A stretch of 64,000 bases of DNA, taken from NCBI RefSeq assembly GCF_963082655.1, contig NC_081552.1, positions 65,236,589-65,300,588 on the forward strand, read 5' to 3'. Each line of letters begins with the position of its first letter. Within the stretch, counting starts at the first letter, position 1. This document shows positions 24,137 to 34,763 of the stretch, in pieces. The notes beneath the pieces are model-generated. The model worked only from the letters and a program-made list of their open reading frames with translations, did no database searches and was not told the DNA's origin. This DNA comes from Stomoxys calcitrans (taxonomy: Eukaryota; Arthropoda; Insecta; Diptera; Muscidae). Position numbers and translations under genes: made by a program.

Positions 24137-24660
24137 GTTTGAATTGCTGTCGATACCAGCCTGCATCCTCACAAACTAGAGTCAAGGCCATTCCGCTAGG
24201 ATTTCGGCGAATACAGATGACATTCCATTGACTATCCGACTCCACTAGCTCCTAGGTAAGCTGCATTCTTCCCCACCATTATCGACAACCGCCATGGTGT
24301 CGTTAGCGACATTGGAGATCGTATACGCGACAGGCAACAGCATTTTTTATGACTGCGGTACCGTCTTCAAATACGGACGTGGGACATTGGTCTAGTCGGT
24401 GAGGCAAATCCCCAAACACAATTAAGGGAGTCGCTCTCTTTATCGATGAGGATCAGTTGCACCACGATCAAAAGGCGAATTCGTATGCCAATGAGAGCAA
24501 GTTGTTGTCCTTAAGATTCTAACCATGTGTCTTCTTCCAAGCAAGTGGAGCCTGGCGCATCCGCTCCACCAGTCGAGGTCTCAGCAGCAGACAACATGCT
24601 GCGGCAGCTGCGGGGTCTTTGAAGTCCATGCTGAGCCTATTCCTAGGTCCCTGATTTGCC
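24137..24660 (-). pseudogene. LOA/Jockey-like retrotransposon ORF1 fragment
   Basis: On the minus strand, AGCATGTTGTCTGCTGCTGA and the following ACCTCGACTGGTG match 49485-49520. The left end (GTGAGGATGCAGGCTGGTAT) matches about 49680-49700. It is therefore the ORF1 portion missing from the 10.6-kb fragment. It is frameshifted throughout and abuts the Tc1-like TIR. Confidence 0.55.
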
Positions 24661-24939
24661 CCTCCATTGAAAACATACGCAGCAGTTGTAACTAGTGCCG
24701 TGTTATCACTTTCGTAGTTACAATTGAGTTGCTATGCAATTTCTTGTGTAAATAACTACCAGGTACGAAGTGCAGATATACAATATATTTGCGTGGCGAA
24801 ATAACAATACATCAGTTCTACTAAACGGTTCGAATAAGACTCTTTCTTTATATAAGATATAGCTCCATTTTGAATTTGCTTCTTGATTTTATTTGCCGAA
24901 AGTGATCCTTCCTGGTTTACAAGGGATTTGACTTGTCAA
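24661..24939. other. Unrecognised spacer
   Basis: No repeat match or gene is visible. It may belong partly to the retroelement on its left or the repeat on its right. Confidence 0.3.
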
Positions 24940-25130
24940 ACTTAATTCCACCGTATCGCAGAGGTTATCAAGTGTGGTGGATTCGCCTCCTAATGCTGAC
25001 GACATATGCGAGGTACTATGTTATGTAAAAATGTCTCCCCAAAGAGGTGTCGAACATCGGCACTCCGTTCGGACTCGGCTTAAAATTTGAATCGGAATGC
25101 ACTCATTGATATGTGAGAAGTATGCCCCTG
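24940..25130 (+). repeat. Conserved dipteran interspersed repeat tail
   Basis: It contains GGTGGATTCGCC, GCTGACGACATATGCGAGGT, CCCCAAAGAGGTGTCG and CCGTTCGGACTCGGCT, followed by a TTGAATCGGAATGCACTCAT segment. From memory this block is widespread in calyptrate flies, probably a non-LTR 3' end or SINE-like unit. The last part recurs at 38340-38395. Confidence 0.5.
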
Positions 25131-25501
25131 TTTTTAAATGAAATGCTCATGAGAAAATTTGCATTTGACACTTAATGTTTATAAACTTCTTCCGTGTAAA
25201 CCGTCTTTTGGTTCGTACTGCTGTATGTTTTACCTACGTCTGCAGAAGAAAATGTTTGCAACAAGTTGGCATAAATATTTATGAGTAGCTTGACAAAACT
25301 TTTATCTTAACATGACAGCTTTGCAAAATGCACAATCTTTAATATCTTATCATGTATTGTAGTTTTAGGACAGTTTGAAAATATTTAAGTATCCAGCAGA
25401 GAAGCCAGAAAAGTCCTGCAAAAGGTATTGGAAAACAATACTTTCTTAATGTCTTAAACTAAATAAAAATGAACTTATCTTTATGTACGCAACAAGAATT
25501 A
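25131..25501. other. AT-rich spacer, nothing recognised
   Basis: No motif, repeat match or exon could be supported. Confidence 0.35.
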
Positions 25502-26187
25502 ACAAGAAAAAGCGTGCTAAGTTCGGCCGGTCTGAATCTTATATACCCTCCACCATGGATCGCATTTGTCGAGTTCTTTTCCCGCCATCTCTTTTTAGGC
25601 AAAACAGGATATAAGAATAGAGATATGGTCCGGTTTGGACCACAATTAAATTATATGTTGGAGACCTGTGCAAAATGTCAGCCAATTCGAATAAGAATTG
25701 CGCTCTTTGTGAGCTCAAAAAGTAAAATAGAGAGATCGATTTATATGGGAGCTGCATCGGACTATATACCGATTCAGACCATAATAAACACGTATGTTGA
25801 TGGTCATGAAAGAATCCGTCGTACAAAATTTCAGGCAAATCGGATAATAATTGCGACCTTTAGAGGCTCAAGAAGTCAAGATCCCAGATCGGTTTATATG
25901 GCAGCTACATCAAAACATGGACCGATATGGCCCATTTACAATACCAACCGACCTACACTAATAAGAAATATTTGTGCAAAATTTCAAGCGGCTAGCTTTA
26001 CTCCTTCGGAAGTTAGCGTGCTTTCGACAGACAGACGGACGGACGGACATGGCTAGATCGACATAAAATTTCACAACGATCAAGAATATATATACTTTAT
26101 GGGGTCTCAGACGAATATTTCGAGTAGTTACAAACAGAATGACGAAATTAGTATACCCCCCATCCTATGGTGGAGGGTATAAAAAAA
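25502..26187 (+). mobile_element. Helentron-like element A, short array
   Basis: Both ends are intact but only about two units remain, so the leader is almost directly joined to the CGGCTAGC 3' module. Because so few units are present, one frame stays open for 195 codons (25469-26056), the longest array frame of the A type. Its ends lie in non-coding termini. Confidence 0.82.
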
Positions 26188-27604
26188 AGAATTGCTACAA
26201 TATTGGAGCTATATGAATTTATGGTCGGATTCGGACCATAATTGATTTGAATGTTATAGACCATAGTAGAAGTCATTGTGTAAAATATTAGCCAATTCGA
26301 GTAAAAATTGCGCCCTTAAGGGGCTCAAGAATAAAATAGAGAGATCGGTTTATGTGGGAGCTGTATCGGGCTATAGACCGATTCGAGCAATGTCTAAAAC
26401 GTATGTTCAAGGTCATGGGAGAGGCCGTTGTACAAAATTTCAGCCAAATCGGATAATAATAACGCGCATTATTGGCTCAACAATTCAAGATTCCAAATTG
26501 GTTTCTATGGCTGCTATATCATTCTATGGATCGATTTGAACCATATTTGGCACAGTCATTGAAAGTCAAAACAAAACAGGTCATGCGAAGTTCCAGCCAA
26601 ATCGGATAAAAATTGCGCCATCTAAATGCTCGATTAGTCAAAATCCAAGATCGGTTTATATGGCAGCTATACCAGGTTATCGACCGATTTGGACTTCGCA
26701 CCTGCAAAATTACAGCCAAATCGGATAAGAGCCGCGCCTTCTAAAAGCTCAAGAAATCAAGACCCAACATCGGTTTATATGGCAGCTACTTCAATACGTG
26801 GACCGACCAAACAATGGACTATAGACCATTTACAATCCCAACCGGCTCACACTAATAAGAAGTATTTGTGCAAAATTTCAAGCGGCTAGCTTTACTCCTT
26901 CGAAAGTTCGCGTGCTTTCGACAGACAGATGGACGGACATTGCTAGATCGACTTAACATTGCATAACGATCAAGAATATAAAGGGTGATTTTTTTGAGGT
27001 TAGGATTTTCATGCATTAGTATTTGACAGATCACGTGGGATTTCAGACATGGTGTCAAAGAGAAAGATGCTCAGTATGCTTTGACATTTCATCATGAATA
27101 GACTTACTAACGAGCAACGCTTGCAAATCATTGAATTTTATTACCAAAATCAGTGTTCGGTTCGAAATGTGTTCAAATTTTGACAAATTTTGTTCAGCGA
27201 TGAGGCTCATTTCTGGTTGAATGGCTACGTAAATAAGCAAAATTGCCGCATTTGGAGTGAAGAGCAACCAGAAGCCGTTCAAGAACTGCCCATGCATCCC
27301 GAAAAATGCACTGTTTGGTGTGGTTTGTACGCTGGTGGAATCATTGGACCGTATTTTTTCAAAGATGCTGTTGGACGCAACGTTACGGTGAATGAACATA
27401 TTTCGAACCGAACACTGATTTTGGTAATAAAATTCAATGATTTGCAAGAACGTGATCTGTCAAATACTAATGCATGAAAATCCTAACCTCAAAAAAATCA
27501 CCCTTTATATATACATTACGGGACCTTAGACGAATATTACGAGGAGTTACAAACAGAATGACGAAATTAGTGCACCCCCATCCTATGGTTGAGGGTATAA
27601 AAAT
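26188..27604 (+). mobile_element. Helentron-like element A, variant subfamily, interrupted
   Basis: The 5' palindrome is missing. The leader (CATTGTGTAAAATATTAGCC, CCTTAAGGGGCTCAAG) matches the copy at 43344-44456 rather than the main A copies. A Tc1-like fold-back element splits it within the TA core at 26979-26980. The 3' hairpin resumes after 27507 and ends at GGTTGAGGGTATAAAAA. Confidence 0.75.
26981..27505 (+). mobile_element. Tc1/mariner-superfamily fold-back element, non-autonomous
   Basis: It is flanked by TA on both sides (26979-26980, 27506-27507). The outer 57 bp or so at the two ends are perfect inverted repeats beginning AAGGGTGATTTTTTTGAGG. About 50 bp at 27119-27168 is also found inverted near 27400-27450, so both ends derive from the element's 5' end. 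Between them is the catalytic fragment FSDEAHFWLNG through VWCGLYAGGIIGPYFF. Downstream catalytic residues are missing. The target is the TATA core of an A element. Confidence 0.8.
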
Positions 27605-27715
27605 CCATAGGAAAATTGGAAAACATTTTCAAATGAAATTAGGCAGAAATTTCCAAATTAAGAGTACTTTTCTTCCATATATCATTATCGAGCGCAGCAG
27701 CGCGGGCCGCGCTCA
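27605..27715 (-). repeat. E-type repeat, start segment
   Basis: This is the reverse complement of about 7880-8000, including the GC-rich GCGCGGGCCGCGCTC start and the AGGCAGAAATTTCC segment. Confidence 0.55.
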
Positions 27716-27835
27716 GATGATTTGTATATTATTTGATTCTTTTCGAAAGATAAATTGAAGCAGACATCAAAATACAACATCTCTTCCAAAACAATTCCAC
27801 TCTCCAGTAGGTTTTTTTTTAAAGAAGAACAAAGA

Positions 27836-28260
27836 AAAGAATGCTAAGCTCGGCTGGGCCAAATCTTGGGAACAAACCACCATAGATTCTGCTAAAAATT
27901 TACAAATAATAAATTTAGTTGAAGGGCATAATTGTATTCCACATACCAAACTTTTGTCAAACACGCAACAATTAAAGCGGATTTGCACCGTATTTGGCTG
28001 AAATTACGCATGAAGTGTTTTTATATGACTTCCAACAACTCTGCCTAGAACGGTTTAAATCGGTATATAATCTGATATAGCTCTCACATGAACCGATCTC
28101 CTATTTGATTTCTTGAGTCTTTAAAGCCCGCAATTTTTGACCAATTTGGCTGAAATTTTGCATGCGGGGTTCTGTTACGATTTCCAATAACTGTGCCGAA
28201 TACGGTCCAAATCAGTCTACAACCTGATATAGCTCCCATGTAAAGTAGCCTCTCGATCAT
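27836..28260. mobile_element. Rearranged A-like element: forward 5' end, inverted array
   Basis: A forward 5' terminus (AAGAATGCTAAGCTCGGCTG followed by AAATCTTGGGAAC and CACCATAGATTCTGC) is followed by two A-like units in the opposite orientation (CTGATATAGCTCTCACATGA). The terminus matches the solo end at 31213-31291 and represents a variant subtype. Confidence 0.5.
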
Positions 28261-28261
28261 C

Positions 28262-28489
28262 CTTGTTCGGTTCCTAGAATCTTTAATTTTTGCTGGTTTG
28301 ACGGAAGTTTGGTATGTAAAATAAAATTATATATGGAACTCAAATGAAACGTATTTGCGAGTAGAATACGAATCTGATATCCAAATGTAGGACCACGTTT
28401 CTGGGGGTCGAAATATGTTCCGATTTTGACCAAATACTGATAAGTACAAGTCATTGTTCAATTGTGTTAACAAAATTTTGATCTTTAAA
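28262..28489. repeat. E-type fragment (-) then B leader fragment (+)
   Basis: To about 28402 the sequence is inverted E (ATATGGAACTCAAATG, GATATCCAAATGTAGGACC). From 28403 it is a B-type leader (GATTTTGACCAAATACTGAT, AAGTCATTGTTCAATTG) that leads straight into the next B element. Confidence 0.45.
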
Positions 28490-30028
28490 CAAGTAAAAGA
28501 CGGTTAGTTCGGCCGGGCCGAACTTTGGATACCCACCACCTCGGGTATATATGTAAAATACCTATCATCAAAATCCAGTGCAAATTGCATACCTTATGTC
28601 ATATAGCAGTTATGTCGAAATATGATCCGATTTGGACCAAATACTAATAAGATCTGAACCATATATTGTACAACATGGAAAATTTCAGTTAAATCGAATT
28701 ATAAATGCGTCTTTTTTGAGGCCAAAACTTTAAATCGAGATATCGGTCTATATGGCAGCTATATCCAAATATTGATCGATATGAGTGAAATTGAAGAAGG
28801 ATGTCGAAGGGCCCAACACAACTCACTCTCCCAAATTGCGGCGACATCGGACAATAAATGCGCTTTTTCTGGCCCCAAAACCTAAAACCGAGAGATCGGT
28901 CTATATGGCAGCTATATCCAAATCTTCACCGATCTGTAGGACTATGTCAAGGGGTTTAACCTAACTCAATGTTCCAAATTTCGGCAACATCGCACAATAA
29001 ATGCGCCTTTTATGGGCCTAAGACTCTAAATCGGAGGATCGGTCTATATGACAGCTATATCCCGAACTGGACCGATCTGAGCCAAATTGACGAAGGATGA
29101 CGAAGGGCCAAATATAACTCACTGTCCCAAATTTCGGCGGCATAGGATAATAAATGCGCCTTTTATGGGCAAAAAACCTTAAATCGAGAGATCGGTCTAT
29201 ATTGAAGCTATATCCAAATCTGAACCGATCTGGGCCAAATTGACGAAGGATGTCGAGGAGCCAAACGTAACTCACTGTCCCAAATTTCAGCAAAATCGAA
29301 TGATAAATGTGGCTTTTATGGGCCTAAGACTTTAAATCGGAGGATGGGTCTATATGGCAGCTATTTCCAAATCTGGACCGATCTGTTGCAAATTGATAAA
29401 TGATGTCGAAGGGCCTAACACAACTCACTGTCTTAAATTTCAGTAAAATCGGATAATAAATGTGGCTTTTTTGGGCCTAAGACCCTAAATCGGAGGATCG
29501 GTATATATGGCAGCTATATGCAAATCTAAACCGATCTGGGCTAAATTGGCGAATGATGGCGAATGGCCTAGCACTACTCACTGTCCCGAATTTCAGAAAC
29601 ATCGGAGTGTAAATGTGGCTTTTATGGCCCTAAGACCCTAAATCGGAGGATCGGTATATGGCAGCTATATCCAAATCTGAACCGATCTGAGCCAAATTGA
29701 CGAATGATGGCGGATGGCTTAGCACAACTCACTGTCCCAAATTTCAGCAAAATCGGATAATAAATGTGGCTTTTATGGGCCTAAGACCCTAAATCGGCGG
29801 ATCGGTCTATATGGGGGCTATATCAAGATATATTCCGATATAGACAATCTTCGAACGTAACCTGCTTATGGACAAAAAAGATTCTGTGCAAAGTTTCAGA
29901 CAGACGGACGGACATGTCTAGATCTTCTTAGATTTTTACGCTTTTATAGGGTCGGAAATGGATATTTCGATGTGTTGCAAACGGAATGACAAAATGAATA
30001 TACCCCCATCCTTCGGTGGTGGGTATAA
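28490..30028 (+). mobile_element. Helentron-like element B, full-length reference copy
   Basis: The palindrome TTCGGCCGGGCCGAA at 28508-28522 extends to AGTTCGG...CCGAACT. The subterminal repeat ATACCCACCACC (28529-28540) has its exact reverse complement at 30015-30026. Unit starts at 28742, 28895, 29038, 29191, 29344, 29497, 29650 and 29801 give a 153-bp period with one 10-bp and one 2-bp deletion. The GTCY tract is reduced and the TATATATA core has been deleted in this copy. It is very similar to 40342-41998. Confidence 0.85.
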
Positions 30029-31212
30029 TAAGAGGGTTTTTAGAGTAGATCACGAATCCGATATATATTTTCAAGGCCAACTCACTGAGTAGCCGCCAAT
30101 CCCACAAAACAGCCCCCCAAGCCGGTTATGTTCGCCGACTATGGAAATGTGAGAGCTCAAATTTAAGGTATGTGGGCGTAGACCACGTATCTGACATGAC
30201 CAAATAGGACATATTTGTTCACCAAGACAATTGGGGTCTTAAAGAGAGTTCATTTAAATAGTCATAGTTTTTAGGGCCTATACCCCAAACCGGACATATT
30301 TCCTGACTTTTGCAATGAAGAGTTTAAATGAGATTAGAAAACGAATTTGATATCCAATTTTGAGGGCATTGGAAATATGGGGTTCATATAAATGATGTAT
30401 AGATATATGAGAATAGAGTACGTTGCTAATATATTTTCCGGGCATAGTGTTTGGGGGATCACCCCAATCGTCAAAACACCCCTAAATCGGGCATATTTAC
30501 CGACCATGCCAATGTGGAGCTTCAATGAAAGGTATTGGGGGGTAGAGCAAGAATTGATACCCATTTTCGGGACCAATTTTCTGGGGGTCTACACCTTTCC
30601 CTAAGTACCCCACAAACAGCAATTTTTTAGTGACCATCGCTATATGGGGCTCAAATAAAGGTATTTGGGAATAGAGTACGAATTTGATATACAAATGTAG
30701 GACCATGTATTTAGGGCATCACCCCTTTCCCAAAACTCCCCCAAAGGGAAAAAGTTTTTCTTCCATGCCAAAATGTAAGGTATTTGAGATAAGAAAACTA
30801 ATTTGATAACCTATTTTGGGGCCAACTGTTTGAGGCACGCCTCATCGTGCAAACTCCTCTTAAGCCAATGGGAATATGGGGTTTAAATAAATGGTATTTG
30901 AGAGAAGAGCTCGATGCTGATATTTTTTCTGGGCCAAGTATCTGGGGGACCACCTCTCCCCTGAAAACACCTATAAATCAAACGTCATGAGAATATCGGG
31001 CTGAAATGAAGTATTTTAAGAATGGAGTACACCTTACATCCAAACTTAAATTCGTAGACCAATAAAGATCATATGGGATTCAGATAAAGGCACTTATATT
31101 GTTGGTATTTCACTAAAAGCTCTTTAATTGTCGAAAATAAATATTCCATGGAAACTTTTGTTCTATATAAATAAAAGAAGGCGCAGCGGAGCGGGCCCGG
31201 GTCAGCTAGTTT
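30029..31212 (-). repeat. E-type repeat, long inverted block
   Basis: Units of about 130 bp are marked by AATGTGGAGCTTCAATGAAA at 30511 and TATATGGGGCTCAAATAAAG at 30641. The block ends at its start sequence, GGAGCGGGCCCGGGTCAGCT followed by AGT. No open frame with a recognisable domain occurs. Confidence 0.6.
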
Positions 31213-31291
31213 AGTATACATTTTTAGCAGAATCCATGGTGGTGGGTTCCCAAGATTCGGCCCGGCCGAACTTAGCACGCTTTTACTTGTT
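31213..31291 (-). mobile_element. Solo 5' end of a variant A-type element
   Basis: It contains the palindrome and GCACGCTTTTACTTGTT terminus, but the leader reads CATGGTGGTGGGTTCCCAAG, distinct from typical A. It is the better-preserved version of the terminus at 27836. Confidence 0.6.
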
Positions 31292-31387
31292 TTCTTTCAT
31301 CCACACAAATCAACCCGTCCTAGTATACATACATTACAGGAACGGAATTTTATATTTCGATGTGTTACAAACGAAATGACAAAATAA

Positions 31388-32402
31388 CAAGTAAAAGCGT
31401 GCTAAGTTCGGCCGGGCCGAATCTTATATACCCCCCACCATGCAGCGCATTTGTCGAGTTCTTTTCCCGACATCTCTTCATAGGCAAAAAATGATATAAG
31501 AAAAGATTTGCTCCGCTATTAGAGCGATATCAAGATATGATCCGGTTTAGACCACCATTTAATTATACGTTGGAGACCTGTGTAAAATGACAGCCAATTC
31601 GAATAAGAATTGCGCCCTTTGGGGGCTCAAGAAGTAAAATAGAGAGATCGATTTATATGCGAGCTGTATCGGGCTATAGACCGATTCAGACCATAATAAA
31701 CACATACGTTGATGGTCATGAGAGGATCCGTTGTACAAATCGGATAATATTTGCGACCTCTACAGGCTCAAGAAGTCAAAATCCCAGATCGGTTTATATG
31801 GCAGCTATATCAGGTTATGAACCGAATTGAATCATACTTAGCACAGTTGTTCTATATCATAACAAAACACGTCGTGCAAAACTCAAGAAGTCAAGACCCA
31901 AGATCGGTTTATATGGCAGCTATACCAGGTTATGGACCGATTTGAACCATACTTGGCACAGTTATTGGATATCGTAACAAAACACGTCGTGCAAATTCCA
32001 ATCCGATGAGAATTGCGTCCTCTAGAGGCTCAAGAAGTCAAGACCCAAGATCGGTTTATATGGCAGCTATATCAAAACATGGACCGATATGGCCCATTTG
32101 CAATACCAACCGACCTACACTAATAAAAAGTATTTGTGCAAAATTTCAAGCGGCTAGCTTTACTCCTTCGGAAGTTAGCGTGCTTTCGACAGACAGACGG
32201 ACGGACGGACATACGGACGGACGGACGGACGGACAGACGGACGGACAGACGGACGAACGGACGGACATAGCTAGATCGACATAAAATGTCGCAACGATCA
32301 AGAATATATATACTTTATGGGGTCTCAGACGAATATTTCGAGTAGTTACAAACAGAATGACGAAATTAGTATACCCCCCATCCTATGGTGGAGGGTTTAA
32401 AA
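31388..32402 (+). mobile_element. Helentron-like element A inserted in a B end
   Basis: Both ends are present (AACAAGTAAAAGCGTGC; GGTGGAGGGTTTAAAAA). It has about three units, one with a deletion of about 50 bp between GTGCAAAAC and CAAGAAGTC near 31880. Its microsatellite is the longest in the window. Confidence 0.82.
32189..32270. repeat. GACG/GACA microsatellite, about 80 bp
   Basis: The tetranucleotide GACG/GACA run has single ATAC and GAAC interruptions. It is the longest instance of the array-end microsatellite of A elements here, which shows that tract length varies between copies. Confidence 0.85.
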
Positions 32403-32432
32403 AAATTCCTTCCTTCGGTGGTTGGTGTAAAA

Positions 32433-32985
32433 ATTGACATACATACTTATAATACTATTGTAGAAGGACTCAAAGAGTGATTTTAAGTCAATTGTGTAGA
32501 GCATTTCAACAATATTCACTGTATTATAATACCCTATACCATAGTAGTGTTGTAGTTTATATAAAACGCTCTGTCGATATTCCCATTCCCGCTCTTCCTT
32601 CTACACAAAGCTAACCTTGTCTTGATAATTTAACAACTTTCAAATGCTGCACTCCGTAAATAAAAGACATCTTCCATCGTAAAACAGAAAAAATCAAGCC
32701 AATGAATATAGAGCCTATTAAACCAATGAATGGCTTACTTGTTCAATAGCTGCACTATTTTTTGTGTCACAGATATTAACAGCTATCTGCAACATATGGT
32801 GGTAAGTTTGTGGCTACTTTGACCCATGATATTTGGGCTACTGGTGTACGGCCTTCATGCAAACAATGAATTTACTAGTAATGGGGAAGCTTAGTAGAAC
32901 ATTTGCGGTTTACAACATTTTTGAAATCAGCACCACCACTGAGGAGGCTAGCACGTGTCAACAACATGCACCATGTTTTAGAGAG
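32433..32985. other. Unrecognised stretch between elements
   Basis: A run TATAATACCCTATACCATAG near 32524-32543 resembles a decayed C/D terminus. A donor-like GGTG|GTAAGT lies near 32800. A 32833-33051 frame runs on into A sequence. None of this supports a gene call. Confidence 0.35.
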
Positions 32986-33160
32986 AGATCGGTTAATATG
33001 GGAGCTATATCTAAATCTGAACCGATATGGCCCATTTACAATCTCGAATGACCTACAGCAATAAGTACCAGTGCATAATTTCAAGCGGTCAGCTTTACGC
33101 TTTCGATCACTAGCGTGTTTTCGACAGACGGACGGACGGACGGACGGACATGCCTAGATC
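32986..33160 (+). mobile_element. A-type 3' fragment ending at the microsatellite
   Basis: Half a unit is followed by the TCAAGCGGTCAGC module and a GACGGACGG tract. The copy stops after CATGCCTAGATC, where an inverted B copy starts. Confidence 0.65.
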
Positions 33161-33718
33161 AAAATATTGAGTTGAAACTTTGCACAGATACCTGTTTGTT
33201 TGGGTATAGCTGCCATATAGACCGATCTCTCGATTAAAGGTCATGGACCCATAAAAGGCGCATTTATTGTCTGATTTTGTTGAAACTTGGGACAGAGAGT
33301 TGTGTTAGGCCCTTCGATAGCCCTTTTCAATTTGCCCCAGATCGGTTCAGATTTGGATATAGCTGCCATATAGACCGATTTCTCGATTTAAAGTCTTGGC
33401 CTCATAAAAGGCACATTTATGATCCGATTTCGCTGAAATTGGACACATTTGATGTTAGGCTTTTCGACAACCGTGTCGTATATGGTTCAGATCGTTCTAT
33501 ATTTGCATACAGATTCCAATATTTTGTTCTACAAAAGTGAACAATGACTTGTACTTGTTAGACCACTCAATGTCCTTGGCGATTTTGTTCCAAAATTTCG
33601 GTATAGCTACTATAAGGGCATAAATTATACATATTTCACCGGATTATGACGAAAGATGGTTTACATATATACCCGGGGTAATGGGTATCCAAAGTTCGGC
33701 CCGGCCGAACTGAAAGTC
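33161..33718 (-). mobile_element. Helentron-like element B, both ends eroded
   Basis: It starts at the ATATTGAGTTGAAACTTTGC segment, so the 3' end is missing. It reaches the palindrome at 33696-33712 and then stops after AACTGAAAGTC, where an A element begins. About two and a half units are left. Confidence 0.7.
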
Positions 33719-34738
33719 TTTTTATACCCTCCACCATAAGATGGGGGGTATACTAATTTCGTCATTCTGTTTGTAACTACTCGAAATATTCGTCTGAGAC
33801 CCCATAAAGTATATATATTCTTGATCGTTGTGAAATTTTGTGTCGATTTAGCCATGTCCGTCCGTCCGTCTGCCTGTCGAAAGCACGCTAACTTCCGAAG
33901 GAGTAAAGCTAGCCGCTTGAAATTTTGCACAAATACTTCTTATTAGTGTAGGTCAGTTGGTATTGCAAATGGGCCATATCGGTCCATGTTTTGATATAGC
34001 TGCCATATAAACCGATCTTGGGTCTTGACTTCTTGAGCCTCTAGAGTGCGCAGTTCTTATCCGATTGGGATGAAATTTTGTACGACGTGTTTTGTTATGA
34101 TATCCAACAACTGTGCCAAATATGGTTCAAATCGGTTCATAACCTGATATAGCTGTCATATAAACAGATCTGGGGACTTGACTTCTTGAGCTTCTAGAGC
34201 GCTCAATTCCTATCCGATTTGGCTGAAATTTCGCAAGGCGTTTTTTATTGTTACTTTCAACAACTATGTCAAATAAAGTACAAGTCGGTTCATAACCTGA
34301 TATAGCTGCCATATAAACCGATCTGGGATCTTGACTTCTTGAGCCTCTAGAGGTCGCAATTATTATCCGATTTGCCTGAAATTTTGTACGACGGATTCTC
34401 TCATGGCCATTAACATACGTGTCTATTATGGTCTGAATCGGTCTATAGGCCGATACAGCTCCCATATAAATCAATCTCTCTATTTTACTTCTTGAGGCCA
34501 CAAAGGGCGCAATTCTTATTCGAATTGGCTGACATTTTACACAGGTCTCCAACAAATAATTTAATTGTGGTCCAAACCGGACCATATCATGATATCAGTC
34601 TAATAGCAGAGGAAATATTTTCTTATATCCTTTTTTTTGCCTAAGAAGAGATGCCGGGAAAAGAACTCGACAAATGCGATCCATGGTGGAGGGTATATAA
34701 GATTCGGCCCGGCCGAACTTAGCACGCTTTTACTTGTT
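33719..34738 (-). mobile_element. Helentron-like element A, complete
   Basis: The 3' hairpin TATACCCTCCACCATAAG is at the left and the 5' palindrome and GCACGCTTTTACTTGTT at the right. Three units remain. The GTCC/GTCT tract is short (33856-33880). It landed at the T-rich 5' end of a B copy. Confidence 0.82.
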
Positions 34739-34763
34739 ATAACTATTAAAAGGAATCCATTGC

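Larger units (their letters stand above)
31330..32432 (+). mobile_element. B-type 3' end split by an A insertion
   Basis: The B 3' segment (TTTCGATGTGTTACAAACG, AATGACAAAAT) stops at 31386 and resumes at 32403 with CCTTCCTTCGGTGGTTGGTG followed by TAAAAA. The intervening A copy therefore landed in the B terminus. Confidence 0.65.

Noticed and set aside
25469..26056. 195-residue open frame, the longest in an A element
   Set aside because: It starts upstream of the element and runs through the terminal palindrome, the leader, two tandem units and the microsatellite (giving RRTDG repeats). No domain is visible and the frame is broken in sister copies.
27055..27447. 130-residue minus-strand frame over the Tc1-like element
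   Set aside because: It is antisense to the transposase fragment; the open frame results from the element's inverted-repeat structure.
32833..33051. 72-residue frame with several cysteines before an A fragment
   Set aside because: The last third is A element sequence, the rest has no splice or homology support, and surrounding words look like a decayed repeat.
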